Source: an uncultured Pontibacter sp.
Lineage (GTDB): Bacteria; Bacteroidota; Bacteroidia; Cytophagales; Hymenobacteraceae
DNA length: 64,000 nt
Assembly (NCBI RefSeq): GCF_947495565.1
Contig: NZ_CANLZM010000016.1
Location: forward strand, 1 to 64,000
Direction of reading: 5' to 3'
Each line of letters begins with the position of its first letter. The first letter of the stretch is position 1. Both the position numbers and the translations under genes were made by a program. Below are positions 44,538 through 52,319 of the stretch, in pieces. The notes under the pieces were generated by a model. It did not search any database. It had not been told where the DNA came from and worked only from the letters and a program-made list of their open reading frames with translations.

Positions 44538-44996
44538 AGCAGTAAATCAACCCATCGTGTTGCAGTACAGCTTACTCACAGAAGAGGTCGGTACAAGGGC
44601 TGCTCATCAGACGTATGCGTTGGTAAAAGGAAAGTTAGCATTTCAGCTTATACCTTGACTGTTTTACCAATGGATGGTTTCTCATAGTTAAGTGTTAGCT
44701 CTCCATCGTGTTAAGTTATTGCGCTATTAGTATTGACAAACTTAGAATAGGAAGCCGTTCTTTTACAATGTTTAAAGACGCCAGAGGGGTGTTGTTGTTT
44801 GTAGACATAAGGGATTAATTTACTTGGCTCATTTTCAGGTCATTTGTTTATAGCTTAGGTAGTAAGTACCTGTAATCAGGAGGCAAGGGTACGAGGCTAT
44901 ATAGCAGCAATGCATAGCTAGTAAAAGTTTTTTAGAGAACACATGCAAAATCATACTTAATATAATTTATATTATAATATAAGCCGCACCTACGGC
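44538..44996. other. AT-rich intergenic region
   Basis: No gene recognised in about 460 bases. It ends in a very AT-rich run (TATAATTTATATTATAATAT, about 44961-44980) just before the hairpin GCCG-CACCTA-CGGC and the foldable element that follows. That run could be a promoter for transcription through the element, but no TAnnTTTG match is present. Confidence 0.4.
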
Positions 44997-45007
44997 CTCC
45001 TATAGGG

Positions 45008-45171
45008 CAGGGCTGTTAAGTTCTAAGTTTTAACTCTACCATGGCGCGAGCGTCCTCGCACGTGACTGGCTATTTCTGGACCTCCGGGCCAGTTGAGCAA
45101 GAGACTCAACCTTCACCTTAAGTCACGAATTTGAAAATTCGCGCCAGAAAGTGGAGAACTTAACGGCCCTA
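45008..45171. mobile_element. 164-bp foldable element with 16-bp inverted ends and an 11-bp direct repeat
   Basis: AGGGCTGTTAAGTTCT (45009-45024) is the reverse complement, with one G-T change, of AGAACTTAACGGCCCT (45155-45170). The perfect 11-bp repeat CTCCTATAGGG lies on both sides (44997-45007 and 45172-45182), as a target duplication would. Inside are nested helices: TGGCGCG/CGCGCCA (45042-45048 with 45140-45146), CGTGACT/AGTCACG (45061-45067 with 45121-45127), a GTTGAG/CTCAAC hairpin, an AATTT/AAATT hairpin, a GCGAG/CTCGC hairpin and a CTGG/CCAG hairpin. It has no ORF. It can be read as a MITE or as a branched structured RNA; both may hold, since the repeat CCTATAGG is itself palindromic and extends the closing stem. 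Confidence 0.65.
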
Positions 45172-45265
45172 CTCCTATAGGGGGTATCAACCTTGGCACT
45201 TTTATAAGTAAAAAAATTTTTATGGCAGTTAGTCGGTAGTGCCTTTAGCTTAAAAAGAAGACATT

Positions 45266-45619
45266 ATGGTAAGCAAAGATTATGATTACGGACGTAGATA
45301 CTTAGATTTCATGAGAAGGGCGTATAGGTCAGTGGAGGAAAACTCTAGACTAGGTATAGACAGAATACCCATGATGGCGCTAGTCCAAAACGAGGAGGGT
45401 AAAGCAATTAAGAAACAGCCTATAGAAAAGCTAGTTGAGAAGCTGAAGGGAAACATAGGTAAGGCACTTGATAAAATGCTAAAATTCAAGGTTGATGAGC
45501 AGGAGCGGGCGAATCTAATTGATGCTAAGTCTAAGCTCCAGTATGCGAAAGGCTCCGAATCACTTGTACAAATTATCTCCATTGCGATGGACGCCACACA
45601 TCGCCATAAAGAATCTTAA
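45266..45619 (+). CDS. Orphan 117-residue basic helical protein
   Basis: Charged, mostly helical protein with no family I recognise. Features: YDYGRRYLDFMRRAYRSVEE near the start, then a Lys-rich middle (KKQPIEKLVEKLKGNIGKAL) and a C-terminal HRHKES. No signal peptide or membrane helix. It starts 84 bases after the 11-bp repeat flanking the foldable element, with no other gene between. Hairpins follow it. It could be an RNA- or DNA-binding partner of that element or an unrelated passenger; the sequence does not decide. Confidence 0.6.
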   Translation: MVSKDYDYGRRYLDFMRRAYRSVEENSRLGIDRIPMMALVQNEEGKAIKKQPIEKLVEKLKGNIGKALDKMLKFKVDEQERANLIDAKSKLQYAKGSESLVQIISIAMDATHRHKES

Positions 45620-45686
45620 AGCGTCTCATCAAAAACTTGAAATTGAATTTTACACCTTTTGATTGAAGCACAATAGAATTGTAGAG

Positions 45687-45730
45687 CAAACAAGGAGAAG
45701 TGAAAAATATTTACCTCTCCTCCTTGTTTG
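45687..45730 (+). terminator. Hairpin after the orphan gene
   Basis: CAAACAAGGAG (45687-45697) pairs perfectly with CTCCTTGTTTG (45720-45730). There is no long T-tract after it, so terminator activity is less sure than the fold. Confidence 0.5.
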
Positions 45731-45791
45731 TGTAACAGCCACTACTTGCTTTGGTATTCTCAAATTAACCCTTTTAGGCTAGCAGTTTTAC

Positions 45792-45826
45792 GCAACCGTA
45801 GCTAAACTTGCTTAAGCTACGGTTGC
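45792..45826. terminator. Second hairpin in the convergent spacer
   Basis: GCAACCGTAGCT (45792-45803) pairs with AGCTACGGTTGC (45815-45826), a 12-bp perfect stem; a T-rich run (CCTTGTTTTTGC) follows on the plus strand. Probably a bidirectional terminator. Confidence 0.6.
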
Positions 45827-45858
45827 AATAATCCTTGTTTTTGCTTCAAGCATTATTG

Positions 45859-46101
45859 TTAACCTCCATAAATCATTGGTTCATGTATGGCAGGGTCATA
45901 TCTGAACGGCTGAGGCGGTTCCTTCTTTTTAAGTTGATCTTCCAGAAACACTCCCTGCTGATAATCTCCTGACTTATTAAACCAGTAGCAGAGTACCGAA
46001 CCATCTGATTTGTAACCCTGAACTCGAAGTTCAACCTCTTGCTTGCCGCCGTACTTGATAACCTCTAAGGTTACCAAGTCATCTTTTGTAAACTTTTTCA
46101 T
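45859..46101 (-). CDS. Small DUF2158-like protein
   Basis: 80 residues from ATG at 46099-46101 (MKKFTKDDLVTLEVIKYGGK); an upstream in-frame start adds 18 hydrophobic residues and is less likely. VQGYKSDGSVLCYWFNKSGD and then QQGVFLEDQLKKKEPPQPF recall the CxWF-x-F-(P)EDxL pattern of the DUF2158/YodC group. No catalytic residues are known for that group. It is a small cytoplasmic protein, and its neighbours give no clear hint. Confidence 0.6.
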   Translation of the reverse strand: MKKFTKDDLVTLEVIKYGGKQEVELRVQGYKSDGSVLCYWFNKSGDYQQGVFLEDQLKKKEPPQPFRYDPAIHEPMIYGG

Positions 46102-46204
46102 ACCACAAGTTCGCAAAAGGGGCTTTATCAAAAAAAGACACAAATAAATACCCAAAATAGCCCCGGAAACTAAGTAATGTCAGATACGTTCCGTTCCTAA
46201 TATG

Positions 46205-46921
46205 TCATTTTACCAGCTGCGGAACTCTGTCATCATTAAACTCACTTTCCCCCTCTTCCATAAGCTTGCCCATAAAACCATTTAGGTCCTCTACTAATTT
46301 TTCGTCTGACACACCCTTCAAAGCTGAGAGTATACTGTGAGTCCTTCGAGCAGCCTTGGCTCCTAACTCTCCACTCAGTTTGATAATATCGCCTTCTACT
46401 TCCTGCAAGACCTCTTGGAGCAAACGTGTCCTAGCCCTCGTTTGGAGCATAAGTGTATCCTCATCAGTCAAAGTTTTGTAGGGTAGCAAATCTTCTATTC
46501 CTTTAATATTTCTCAGCGAGTCAACCCTTCCACTAAGGGTATAAGCCATCCATGGGTCAACAGGAGCCAGTGCCACTACAGAGGCTTGGAATACTTTTTC
46601 CAGTTCCTCTACACTTGAAGTCCCTTTTTCCGTAGCACTATTTAGCATTTTAATAAGGGCTAGTCTCAAACGAATAAACTCACCCCGATCATTAAGCACT
46701 TCCGGGAAATTAGTCTTAAGCACCTCTTTTGCTATTCTGTCTGCTCTTCCGGTGTCACTGCGACGCAAGGCATGGTAGACATCCAACAAGCTGAATAATG
46801 CTAAATGATACTTTTGTCGCCTGTCGTACCTTAATTTAACCCAATCTGCAGATAGGGTAATAGCAGCTCCAAGCGCTACGCCTGCAAGGGTTATGATTCC
46901 ATCAAATATATCCATTGTCAA
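46205..46921 (-). CDS. Membrane-anchored helical protein of unknown function
   Basis: 238 residues. One N-terminal helix (IITLAGVALGAAITLSADWV) is followed by a long soluble, helical region with no recognised domain (LFSLLDVYHALRRSDTGRAD; TRARTRLLQEVLQEVEGDII). It could be a signal-anchor protein facing the cytoplasm. Start at 46921, with an alternative Met two codons later. It lies between the DUF2158-like gene and the HigBA-like pair, in the defence island, so an accessory defence role is possible but unsupported. Confidence 0.6.
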   Translation of the reverse strand: MTMDIFDGIITLAGVALGAAITLSADWVKLRYDRRQKYHLALFSLLDVYHALRRSDTGRADRIAKEVLKTNFPEVLNDRGEFIRLRLALIKMLNSATEKGTSSVEELEKVFQASVVALAPVDPWMAYTLSGRVDSLRNIKGIEDLLPYKTLTDEDTLMLQTRARTRLLQEVLQEVEGDIIKLSGELGAKAARRTHSILSALKGVSDEKLVEDLNGFMGKLMEEGESEFNDDRVPQLVK

Positions 46922-47023
46922 TTCTGCCCATTACCGGCAAATAGAGTAAAGCTCCGCCCCAAGATATAGAGTGAGCAACTGAAGGTTAGGCTTGCTTCTG
47001 CTATCAATAATACCTTTCCTACT

Positions 47024-47419
47024 TTACGCCGCTTCCTGCATTACCCTGTCGTTAATGAATATTTTCAAAGGCAAGTTCAGGTGTTTGTGAAGGCTGTGAA
47101 TCTGCTGCAGAGTAAAGTACCTCTTCCTGTTTAATACTTCCGACACCCGTGACTTAGGACCAATAAACTGTTCTAGATCCTTTGGCCTCCATCCATTCTC
47201 TTCCATGATGTACTTCAGTGCATCAATAGGGTCTGGTAAATCTATAAAATGCTCCTCCCTTTCCTGCTCATATGCGTGCACCAGCGTAGTAAGCACGTCC
47301 AGCTCATCATCGAGATCGGAATAAGGCTCGGGGTTCAACATCAGCAGCTCGTCAATTCGCTTTAGCGCGTTTTGATAGTCATGCTCGGTTCTAATGGGGG
47401 TTACGGTCACAGTACTCAT
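47024..47419 (-). CDS. higA: HigA-type antitoxin
   Basis: 131-residue antitoxin. The N-terminal part (YQNALKRIDELLMLNPEPYS) and the C-terminal helix-turn-helix (ALKYIMEENGWRPKDLEQFI then GPKSRVSEVLNRKRYFTLQQ) match the HigA/COG5499 layout. It should bind the toxin and repress the operon. It follows the toxin gene by 42 bases, the order of higBA operons. The palindromes at 47776-47826 are the probable operator. Confidence 0.9.
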   Translation of the reverse strand: MSTVTVTPIRTEHDYQNALKRIDELLMLNPEPYSDLDDELDVLTTLVHAYEQEREEHFIDLPDPIDALKYIMEENGWRPKDLEQFIGPKSRVSEVLNRKRYFTLQQIHSLHKHLNLPLKIFINDRVMQEAA

Positions 47420-47461
47420 CGGTCGGGGGTAATAACGGTCTAAAATAGTCTAACAATGATT

Positions 47462-47755
47462 CTATACACTGAATGCATCCACCTTATCATACTCTGCGTG
47501 CGTGCCTACCCAGCGAATGTAGACAATTTGCCGGTGTACCTTCACAATAGTAATGATGCGGTACTTATTGCCTTTTATATCAAATACGACACGCCCATCT
47601 CCTATCACATCCACAGAGTTAGCAATCTTCTTCAAGTCATTCAGGTTTTCTATTTGCAGTTCCTTTATCCTGGAAATCCACAATTCAATTCCTGTCTTAG
47701 CATCCGCGTGCTTTTGGTAAAACTCCTTCAATCGTGATGGTGTGATGATTCTCAT
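47462..47755 (-). CDS. higB: HigB-type toxin (mRNA interferase)
   Basis: 97-residue toxin of the HigB_toxin family: MRIITPSRLKEFYQKHADAK, then VVFDIKGNKYRIITIVKVHR and VYIRWVGTHAEYDKVDAFSV. Members cleave mRNA at the ribosome. The gene comes first in the operon, before higA, as in higBA loci. Start at 47755, about 20 bases downstream of the palindromic operator. A divergent Gabija-like pair begins about 300 bases away. Confidence 0.92.
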   Translation of the reverse strand: MRIITPSRLKEFYQKHADAKTGIELWISRIKELQIENLNDLKKIANSVDVIGDGRVVFDIKGNKYRIITIVKVHRQIVYIRWVGTHAEYDKVDAFSV

Positions 47756-47775
47756 TGCCGGTAATTTGCCATAAA

Positions 47776-47826
47776 GTTACAAAATATGTAACGCAGTTAC
47801 AAGATATTTGTTACATTTTTTGTAAC
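47776..47826 (-). promoter_or_regulatory. HigA operator: two GTTACA-N5-TGTAAC palindromes
   Basis: Perfect 17-bp palindromes at 47776-47792 (GTTACAAAATATGTAAC) and 47810-47826 (GTTACATTTTTTGTAAC), 34 bases apart centre to centre, with an extra GTTACA half-site at 47796-47801. They lie directly before higB. Confidence 0.8.
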
Positions 47827-48049
47827 CACATTAAAGTTTCGGTCTTAAGCATCAAGAACATAGAACTTAACAGGGAATCGGTTAACCTTCATCATGAATA
47901 TCCTTCTATGAGCTTTGGTTATTTATGTTGAATTGTTTTATTTAAAGTTTGAAGAAGTGCATAAATCGACAGCAGATAAAAGTGCACTGTTTTTCATTCC
48001 CTGCCCCACTTTAGGAGCGCTTTTGGCTATAGAAGTTAACACCTTATCA

Positions 48050-50092
48050 ATGCAGATCAGTAAAATAGAAGTAAAAAACTTCCGTCTCCTAAACGACATA
48101 ACAATGTCTCTCGAGAAGGCCCCTACTGTGATTGTAGGAAGAAACAATTCAGGTAAAACATCACTCACGGAAATTTTTAGAAGACTGTTATCGGATAAAG
48201 CGCCATCGTTTTCATTGGAAGATTTCAGCATATCCTCTATAGCAGGATTCAGAAATGCTTTGGCTAAAAAGCTAGAGGGAGCCGAGGAAGCAGAGATAAT
48301 GGCAGCAATACCAGCTATAGAGCTTTATGTCACTATTTCATATGAGGCCTCTTCAGGCGATTTTGGACCACTAAGCGAATTTATCATCGATTTGGACCCA
48401 GAGTGCACCGATGCGATTGTTCTAGTCAGGTACCGGTTAGGGAATGATAAAATTGATGCTCTCTTTGCTGGAATTCCGGATACTCCTGATGCTGAGTTTC
48501 CAACGGCGGTAAAACTGATCAGAGAAAGGATTCCTCAGCTGTTCAAGCTGGAGGTACTGGCAGTTGACCCCACTGATCCGAGTAACTGTACCACCGTAGA
48601 ATTCTCCAAGTTTAAAAATTTGATAGGGGCTGGGTTCATAAACGCACAAAGAGGCTTGGATGACATCACACATACTGAAAAAGATGTGCTGGGGAAAGTG
48701 TTAAGCAAGTTGTTTAAAACTGCGAACACGGCTTCCGCTCCGCCTGATCTGCGCGTCAAATCCGACGCACTGGAAGCTGTCATCAAGGATCTTCAGGAGA
48801 AAGTCGATGAGGATTTCAGCAAGAGGCTCGACGAGCTTCTCCCTGCGCTGCAGATATTTGGCTACCCAGGATTGACTGATCCAAATCTAAGCACAGAAAC
48901 GACCTTGAATGTCAGCAACATTCTTGAAAGCCACACCAGGATTAGATACGGAAAAGGTGGCGGGCTGTTTCTGCCTGAAAGCTACAACGGTCTTGGGTCC
49001 AGAAATTTAATATACATGCTGTTCCAGCTCTTTGACTTCTTCAGAGACTACCAAACGAAGCTTATCAAGCCAAGCGTTTATGTTATTTTTATCGAAGAAC
49101 CGGAAGCTCACCTGCATCCTCAAATGCAACAGGTCTTCATCAAGCAGCTTAGTGAAATAGCCACGATATTCTCCGACACATTGAACAACGGTGAGCCGTG
49201 GCCTGTCCAGTTCGTGGTTACCACGCACTCGACCCATATAGCAAACGAAGCTAAGTTTGAGTCAATACGTTACTTCCTAACTTCCCAAAATGGAAAGACA
49301 AAGGTTAAGGATCTAAAGGCTGCGTTCGTTTCAAGTGACTCAGCGCCAGACAAGGAGTTTTTGCACAAGTACCTAACCCTGACTCGATGCGATCTCTTTT
49401 TTGCGGACAAGGCAATTCTAATTGAAGGCCCTACAGAACGACTCTTGATGCCCCGATTAGTGGAAAAGGTTCATGCAGAAGCGGCTGAAGAGCCAGGACT
49501 CTTGAGCCAGTATATCTCCGTGATAGAGGTAGGAGGCGCTTATGCGCACCACTTCTACAAATTCCTAGACTTTCTAGAGCTTCGGACCCTTGTTATTACT
49601 GATCTGGATGCTGTCATGAGGGAGCAATCCAAGACTGGGGGGCGCGTAGTTTATAAAGCAAGCAGGGTCTCTAGCGGCACGGGTACTTCCAATGCGTCAA
49701 TCAAAAACTGGTTTCCCCCACAGGCAGCAGATCAAGATTACCTTAACACGGTAAAACAAAAGTCTGCCGCTGAAAAAATCAGTGGGTTCAGGCGAATAGC
49801 TTATCAAATTCCTGAAAAAGAAGCAACAGCTTGTGCCAGAAGCTTTGAAGATGCTTTTATACTGGCAAATCTGGCATTGTTTGGTTTAGCTGGCTTCCAT
49901 GCCACAGAGCTTGAGGAGAAAGCTTATGAGAAGGCACAAGGCATTGAAAAGACGAATTTTGCCTTGGAGTATGCGCTGGACCAAACAACGTGGCAAGTCC
50001 CGCTTTACATAAAGGAGGGGCTGCTGTGGCTCTCTGAAAAGCCGACCTCCTCAGACCATGCACCAGTTAACATCACCGCATCAGCAATATGA
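48050..50092 (+). CDS. gajA: OLD-family ATPase-nuclease, GajA-like (Gabija defence)
   Basis: 680 residues from ATG 48050 (MQISKIEVKNFRLLNDITMS), the usual start of these proteins; 45 codons of open frame before it lack an ATPase start. ABC-type ATPase: Walker A VGRNNSGKTS (residues 29-38), signature YNGLGSRNLIYML, Walker B IFIEEPEAHLHPQ near residue 347, and VTTHSTHIANE. A TOPRIM domain follows with AILIEGPTERLLMP (Glu near 457) and VITDLDAVM (DxD near 516). In Gabija, GajA is a DNA-nicking nuclease activated by phage-caused nucleotide depletion. It is coupled to a UvrD-like gene by ATGA, the Gabija order. The subtype is inferred. Confidence 0.88.
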   Translation: MQISKIEVKNFRLLNDITMSLEKAPTVIVGRNNSGKTSLTEIFRRLLSDKAPSFSLEDFSISSIAGFRNALAKKLEGAEEAEIMAAIPAIELYVTISYEASSGDFGPLSEFIIDLDPECTDAIVLVRYRLGNDKIDALFAGIPDTPDAEFPTAVKLIRERIPQLFKLEVLAVDPTDPSNCTTVEFSKFKNLIGAGFINAQRGLDDITHTEKDVLGKVLSKLFKTANTASAPPDLRVKSDALEAVIKDLQEKVDEDFSKRLDELLPALQIFGYPGLTDPNLSTETTLNVSNILESHTRIRYGKGGGLFLPESYNGLGSRNLIYMLFQLFDFFRDYQTKLIKPSVYVIFIEEPEAHLHPQMQQVFIKQLSEIATIFSDTLNNGEPWPVQFVVTTHSTHIANEAKFESIRYFLTSQNGKTKVKDLKAAFVSSDSAPDKEFLHKYLTLTRCDLFFADKAILIEGPTERLLMPRLVEKVHAEAAEEPGLLSQYISVIEVGGAYAHHFYKFLDFLELRTLVITDLDAVMREQSKTGGRVVYKASRVSSGTGTSNASIKNWFPPQAADQDYLNTVKQKSAAEKISGFRRIAYQIPEKEATACARSFEDAFILANLALFGLAGFHATELEEKAYEKAQGIEKTNFALEYALDQTTWQVPLYIKEGLLWLSEKPTSSDHAPVNITASAI

Positions 50093-51846
50093 CCGGACAA
50101 GAAGCAGTGAGCCCCGCAGAGCAAGCGGCAACCCAAGCTTTAGGGAAAGTTTTCAAGGCCATAGATGAGGGGAAAAGCTTTCGGCTTGAAGCTGGCGCGG
50201 GAGCAGGGAAAACATATACTTTAGTCAAAGCTTTAAGGCATTTAATAGACACAAGAGGAGCTGCCTTCCACAATAAGAACCAGAGCATTGCATGCATCAC
50301 ATATACAAACGTAGCCAAGGAAGAAATCAAGGCTCGAACAGACAATCACCCTGTTGTTTTAGCTGAGACTATTCACGCTTTCAGTTGGAGCGTCATTAGA
50401 GATTTCCAGAAAGTCCTGCGCAGTCGTATTCCGGAATTAAGCGATAAGTGGCGGGCAAGGATTGATGAAGTCGGCGGAGTAGGTTGCAGAACCGTCACTT
50501 ACACTCTCGGCTATCCTAAGGTCACAGACAGTGAGATATTCCTGCATCATGATGATGTGATTAAACTTATGGTTTATCTCTTGCATGATCATAAATTCAA
50601 GCTGATCCTGGCCAGCCGCTTTCCAATCATCCTAATTGATGAGTACCAGGATACTAACAAGTACCTTGCGGAAGCATTTAAAACCCAATTTATCGAAACT
50701 GGACAAGGACCATTGATCGGTTTGTTTGGAGATCACTGGCAGAAGATCTACGGATCGGCATCTTGTGGATTGGTGTCCTCCTCTGTAGGCGCTTTAGAGG
50801 TGATAGGCAAAAACGCTAATTTTCGCTCTGACCGCTTAATCGTTGAATCTCTTAATAAAATTAGGCCGGACCTGGTTCAGCACGTAAGCGACCCTAATTC
50901 AGAAGGCGAGGTACAAGTTTTCCATTCAAACAGCTGGGCAGGCTCAAGGCAAACAGGTGCTCATTGGGCCGGAGACCTTCCACCAGCTGATGCACACCAG
51001 TTTCTGGAGTCCTTAAAAGCACACCTTAGTGAAAATGGGTGGCATTTTTCCCAAGGCAAAACTAAAATACTCATGCTTACAAACAACGTGTTGGCGGCAG
51101 AGCAAGGCTACAGCCAACTGGCTTCGGTATTTGGCGATCCAGATGACTATCTAAAGAAAGGTAATGACTACATAGCATTCTTAGTGGACACGGTGGAGCT
51201 TGGTTGCAGTTATTTTGAGCGAGGAGAGTTTGGTGAAATGTTCAGAGCCTTCAACTTAACTCCTAGGATCAGGAACCATGCGGAGAAGGCTGACTGGAAC
51301 CGTGATCTGCGAAGTCTCCTGGCCTTAAAGGAAACTGGTACGATTGGAGATGTGATAGACCTCTTGAAAAACACACAGAAGCCTAGGCTTCCTGCAAAGC
51401 TGGAGCAAAAGGAAAGGAAGCTCAGCCAAATAATAGACACTCCTGTGGAAGATCGTTCGGAAGATGATATAAAACTCCTTGAGCGTACGGAGACACTTAA
51501 AGCAGTACCATACAGGGAGCTTAATGCACTGTCCAAATACATTGATGACAAGACTATTTTCTCAACTAAGCACGGTGTGAAGGGCGCTGAGTTTGAGAAT
51601 GTAGTGATAGTGTGTGGGAGGGGCTGGAATCAGTATAACTGGAATCAGATGCTGGAGTGGGAGAATTCCGGAATCCCTGCAGGAAAGGAGGAAACGTTTG
51701 AGAGGAGCAGAAACCTATTCTATGTTGCTTGCTCACGCCCTAAAAAAAGATTAACCATCCTCTTTACGCAAGAGCTTTCTAACGACGCCCTTACTTCTTT
51801 ATCCAAATGGTTTGGAAGTGAAAATGTACATGCCCTTCATGTATAA
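50089..51846 (+). CDS. gajB: UvrD-like superfamily 1 helicase, GajB-like
   Basis: 585-residue SF1 helicase: Walker A EAGAGAGKTYTLVKAL near residue 36, motif Ia-like ACITYTNVAKEEIKAR, motif II ILIDEYQDTNK near residue 180, motif V-like SKHGVKGAEFENVVIV (TKHGVKGxEF), and motif VI NLFYVACSRPKKRLTILFT. It overlaps the OLD-family gene by four bases, so the pair matches Gabija (GajA nuclease plus GajB helicase). GajB is thought to process DNA ends and activate GajA. The 585 residues are longer than the reference GajB of about 494, with the extra length in the middle. Confidence 0.88.
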   Translation: MTGQEAVSPAEQAATQALGKVFKAIDEGKSFRLEAGAGAGKTYTLVKALRHLIDTRGAAFHNKNQSIACITYTNVAKEEIKARTDNHPVVLAETIHAFSWSVIRDFQKVLRSRIPELSDKWRARIDEVGGVGCRTVTYTLGYPKVTDSEIFLHHDDVIKLMVYLLHDHKFKLILASRFPIILIDEYQDTNKYLAEAFKTQFIETGQGPLIGLFGDHWQKIYGSASCGLVSSSVGALEVIGKNANFRSDRLIVESLNKIRPDLVQHVSDPNSEGEVQVFHSNSWAGSRQTGAHWAGDLPPADAHQFLESLKAHLSENGWHFSQGKTKILMLTNNVLAAEQGYSQLASVFGDPDDYLKKGNDYIAFLVDTVELGCSYFERGEFGEMFRAFNLTPRIRNHAEKADWNRDLRSLLALKETGTIGDVIDLLKNTQKPRLPAKLEQKERKLSQIIDTPVEDRSEDDIKLLERTETLKAVPYRELNALSKYIDDKTIFSTKHGVKGAEFENVVIVCGRGWNQYNWNQMLEWENSGIPAGKEETFERSRNLFYVACSRPKKRLTILFTQELSNDALTSLSKWFGSENVHALHV

Positions 51847-52157
51847 AGAATGTATGTTCTTTACTTCTATTTTACATAAGATTAATTATAAGCCAATAAA
51901 TATATAGTAATTTTGTGATAATCTGACGAAGGTAAAGCACTGCGTAAGGTCTGCTGGCAAGCACAAAACCTGTCAAAATCAGAACTAGAGTCTCGGCTAC
52001 TCATCTCACGAAACAAATCCAGGATTTAATTCGTGAGACAGCAAAATGAGAATTTAAATCGTTGTATGCTTCATTTTTTTGCAGCTTTCGGTTTTTAGCA
52101 TCCACAAACTCATTTTACCGCCGTATTTTGAAACGCAATGTTCGAGTGTCTTGTCCT
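51847..52157. other. Spacer between gajB and the IS3 element
   Basis: No gene in about 310 bases. AT-rich near gajB. It contains a near-perfect 35-bp palindrome at 52004-52038. The left end of the IS3-family element begins at 52158, and no trace of the truncated transposase on its other side is seen here. Confidence 0.5.
52004..52038. repeat. 35-bp near-perfect palindrome
   Basis: TCTCACGAA-AC-AAATCC-A-GGATTT-AA-TTCGTGAGA. Only the two bases on each side of the inner arms fail to pair fully. There is no T-tract, so a plain terminator is not obvious. Confidence 0.6.
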
Positions 52158-52319
52158 TGACTCGTCCTGAAAAAAGTTGACAGTTAACATTGTAAATCCT
52201 ACACCAGGTTGACAGCTAGTGCTTAATCCTGCCAACCCTTTACACCCTTATACCTCCACCACAGGCAAGGAGTTCTGGCAGCGACATTTCTTCTTGCCAT
52301 GCCCCTCAGAAGTTGCACT

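Larger units (their letters stand above)
45620..45858. other. Spacer between convergent genes with two hairpins
   Basis: No gene. Two strong inverted repeats, described as terminator candidates, fill most of it. The phrase GTGTAACAGCCAC (about 45730-45742) resembles the presumed transposase-element end near 54597-54609 (GTGCAACAGCCAC), but nothing else supports an element here. Confidence 0.5.

Noticed and set aside
44985..45190. Known RNAs such as tmRNA, RNase P RNA, 6S RNA or 5S rRNA
   Set aside because: None of the conserved loops of these RNAs is visible, and the flanking direct repeats argue for a mobile element.
45730..45742. GTGTAACAGCCAC as an IS1182-type end
   Set aside because: Only a 13-base resemblance to the end near 54597-54609; no matching partner or transposase nearby.
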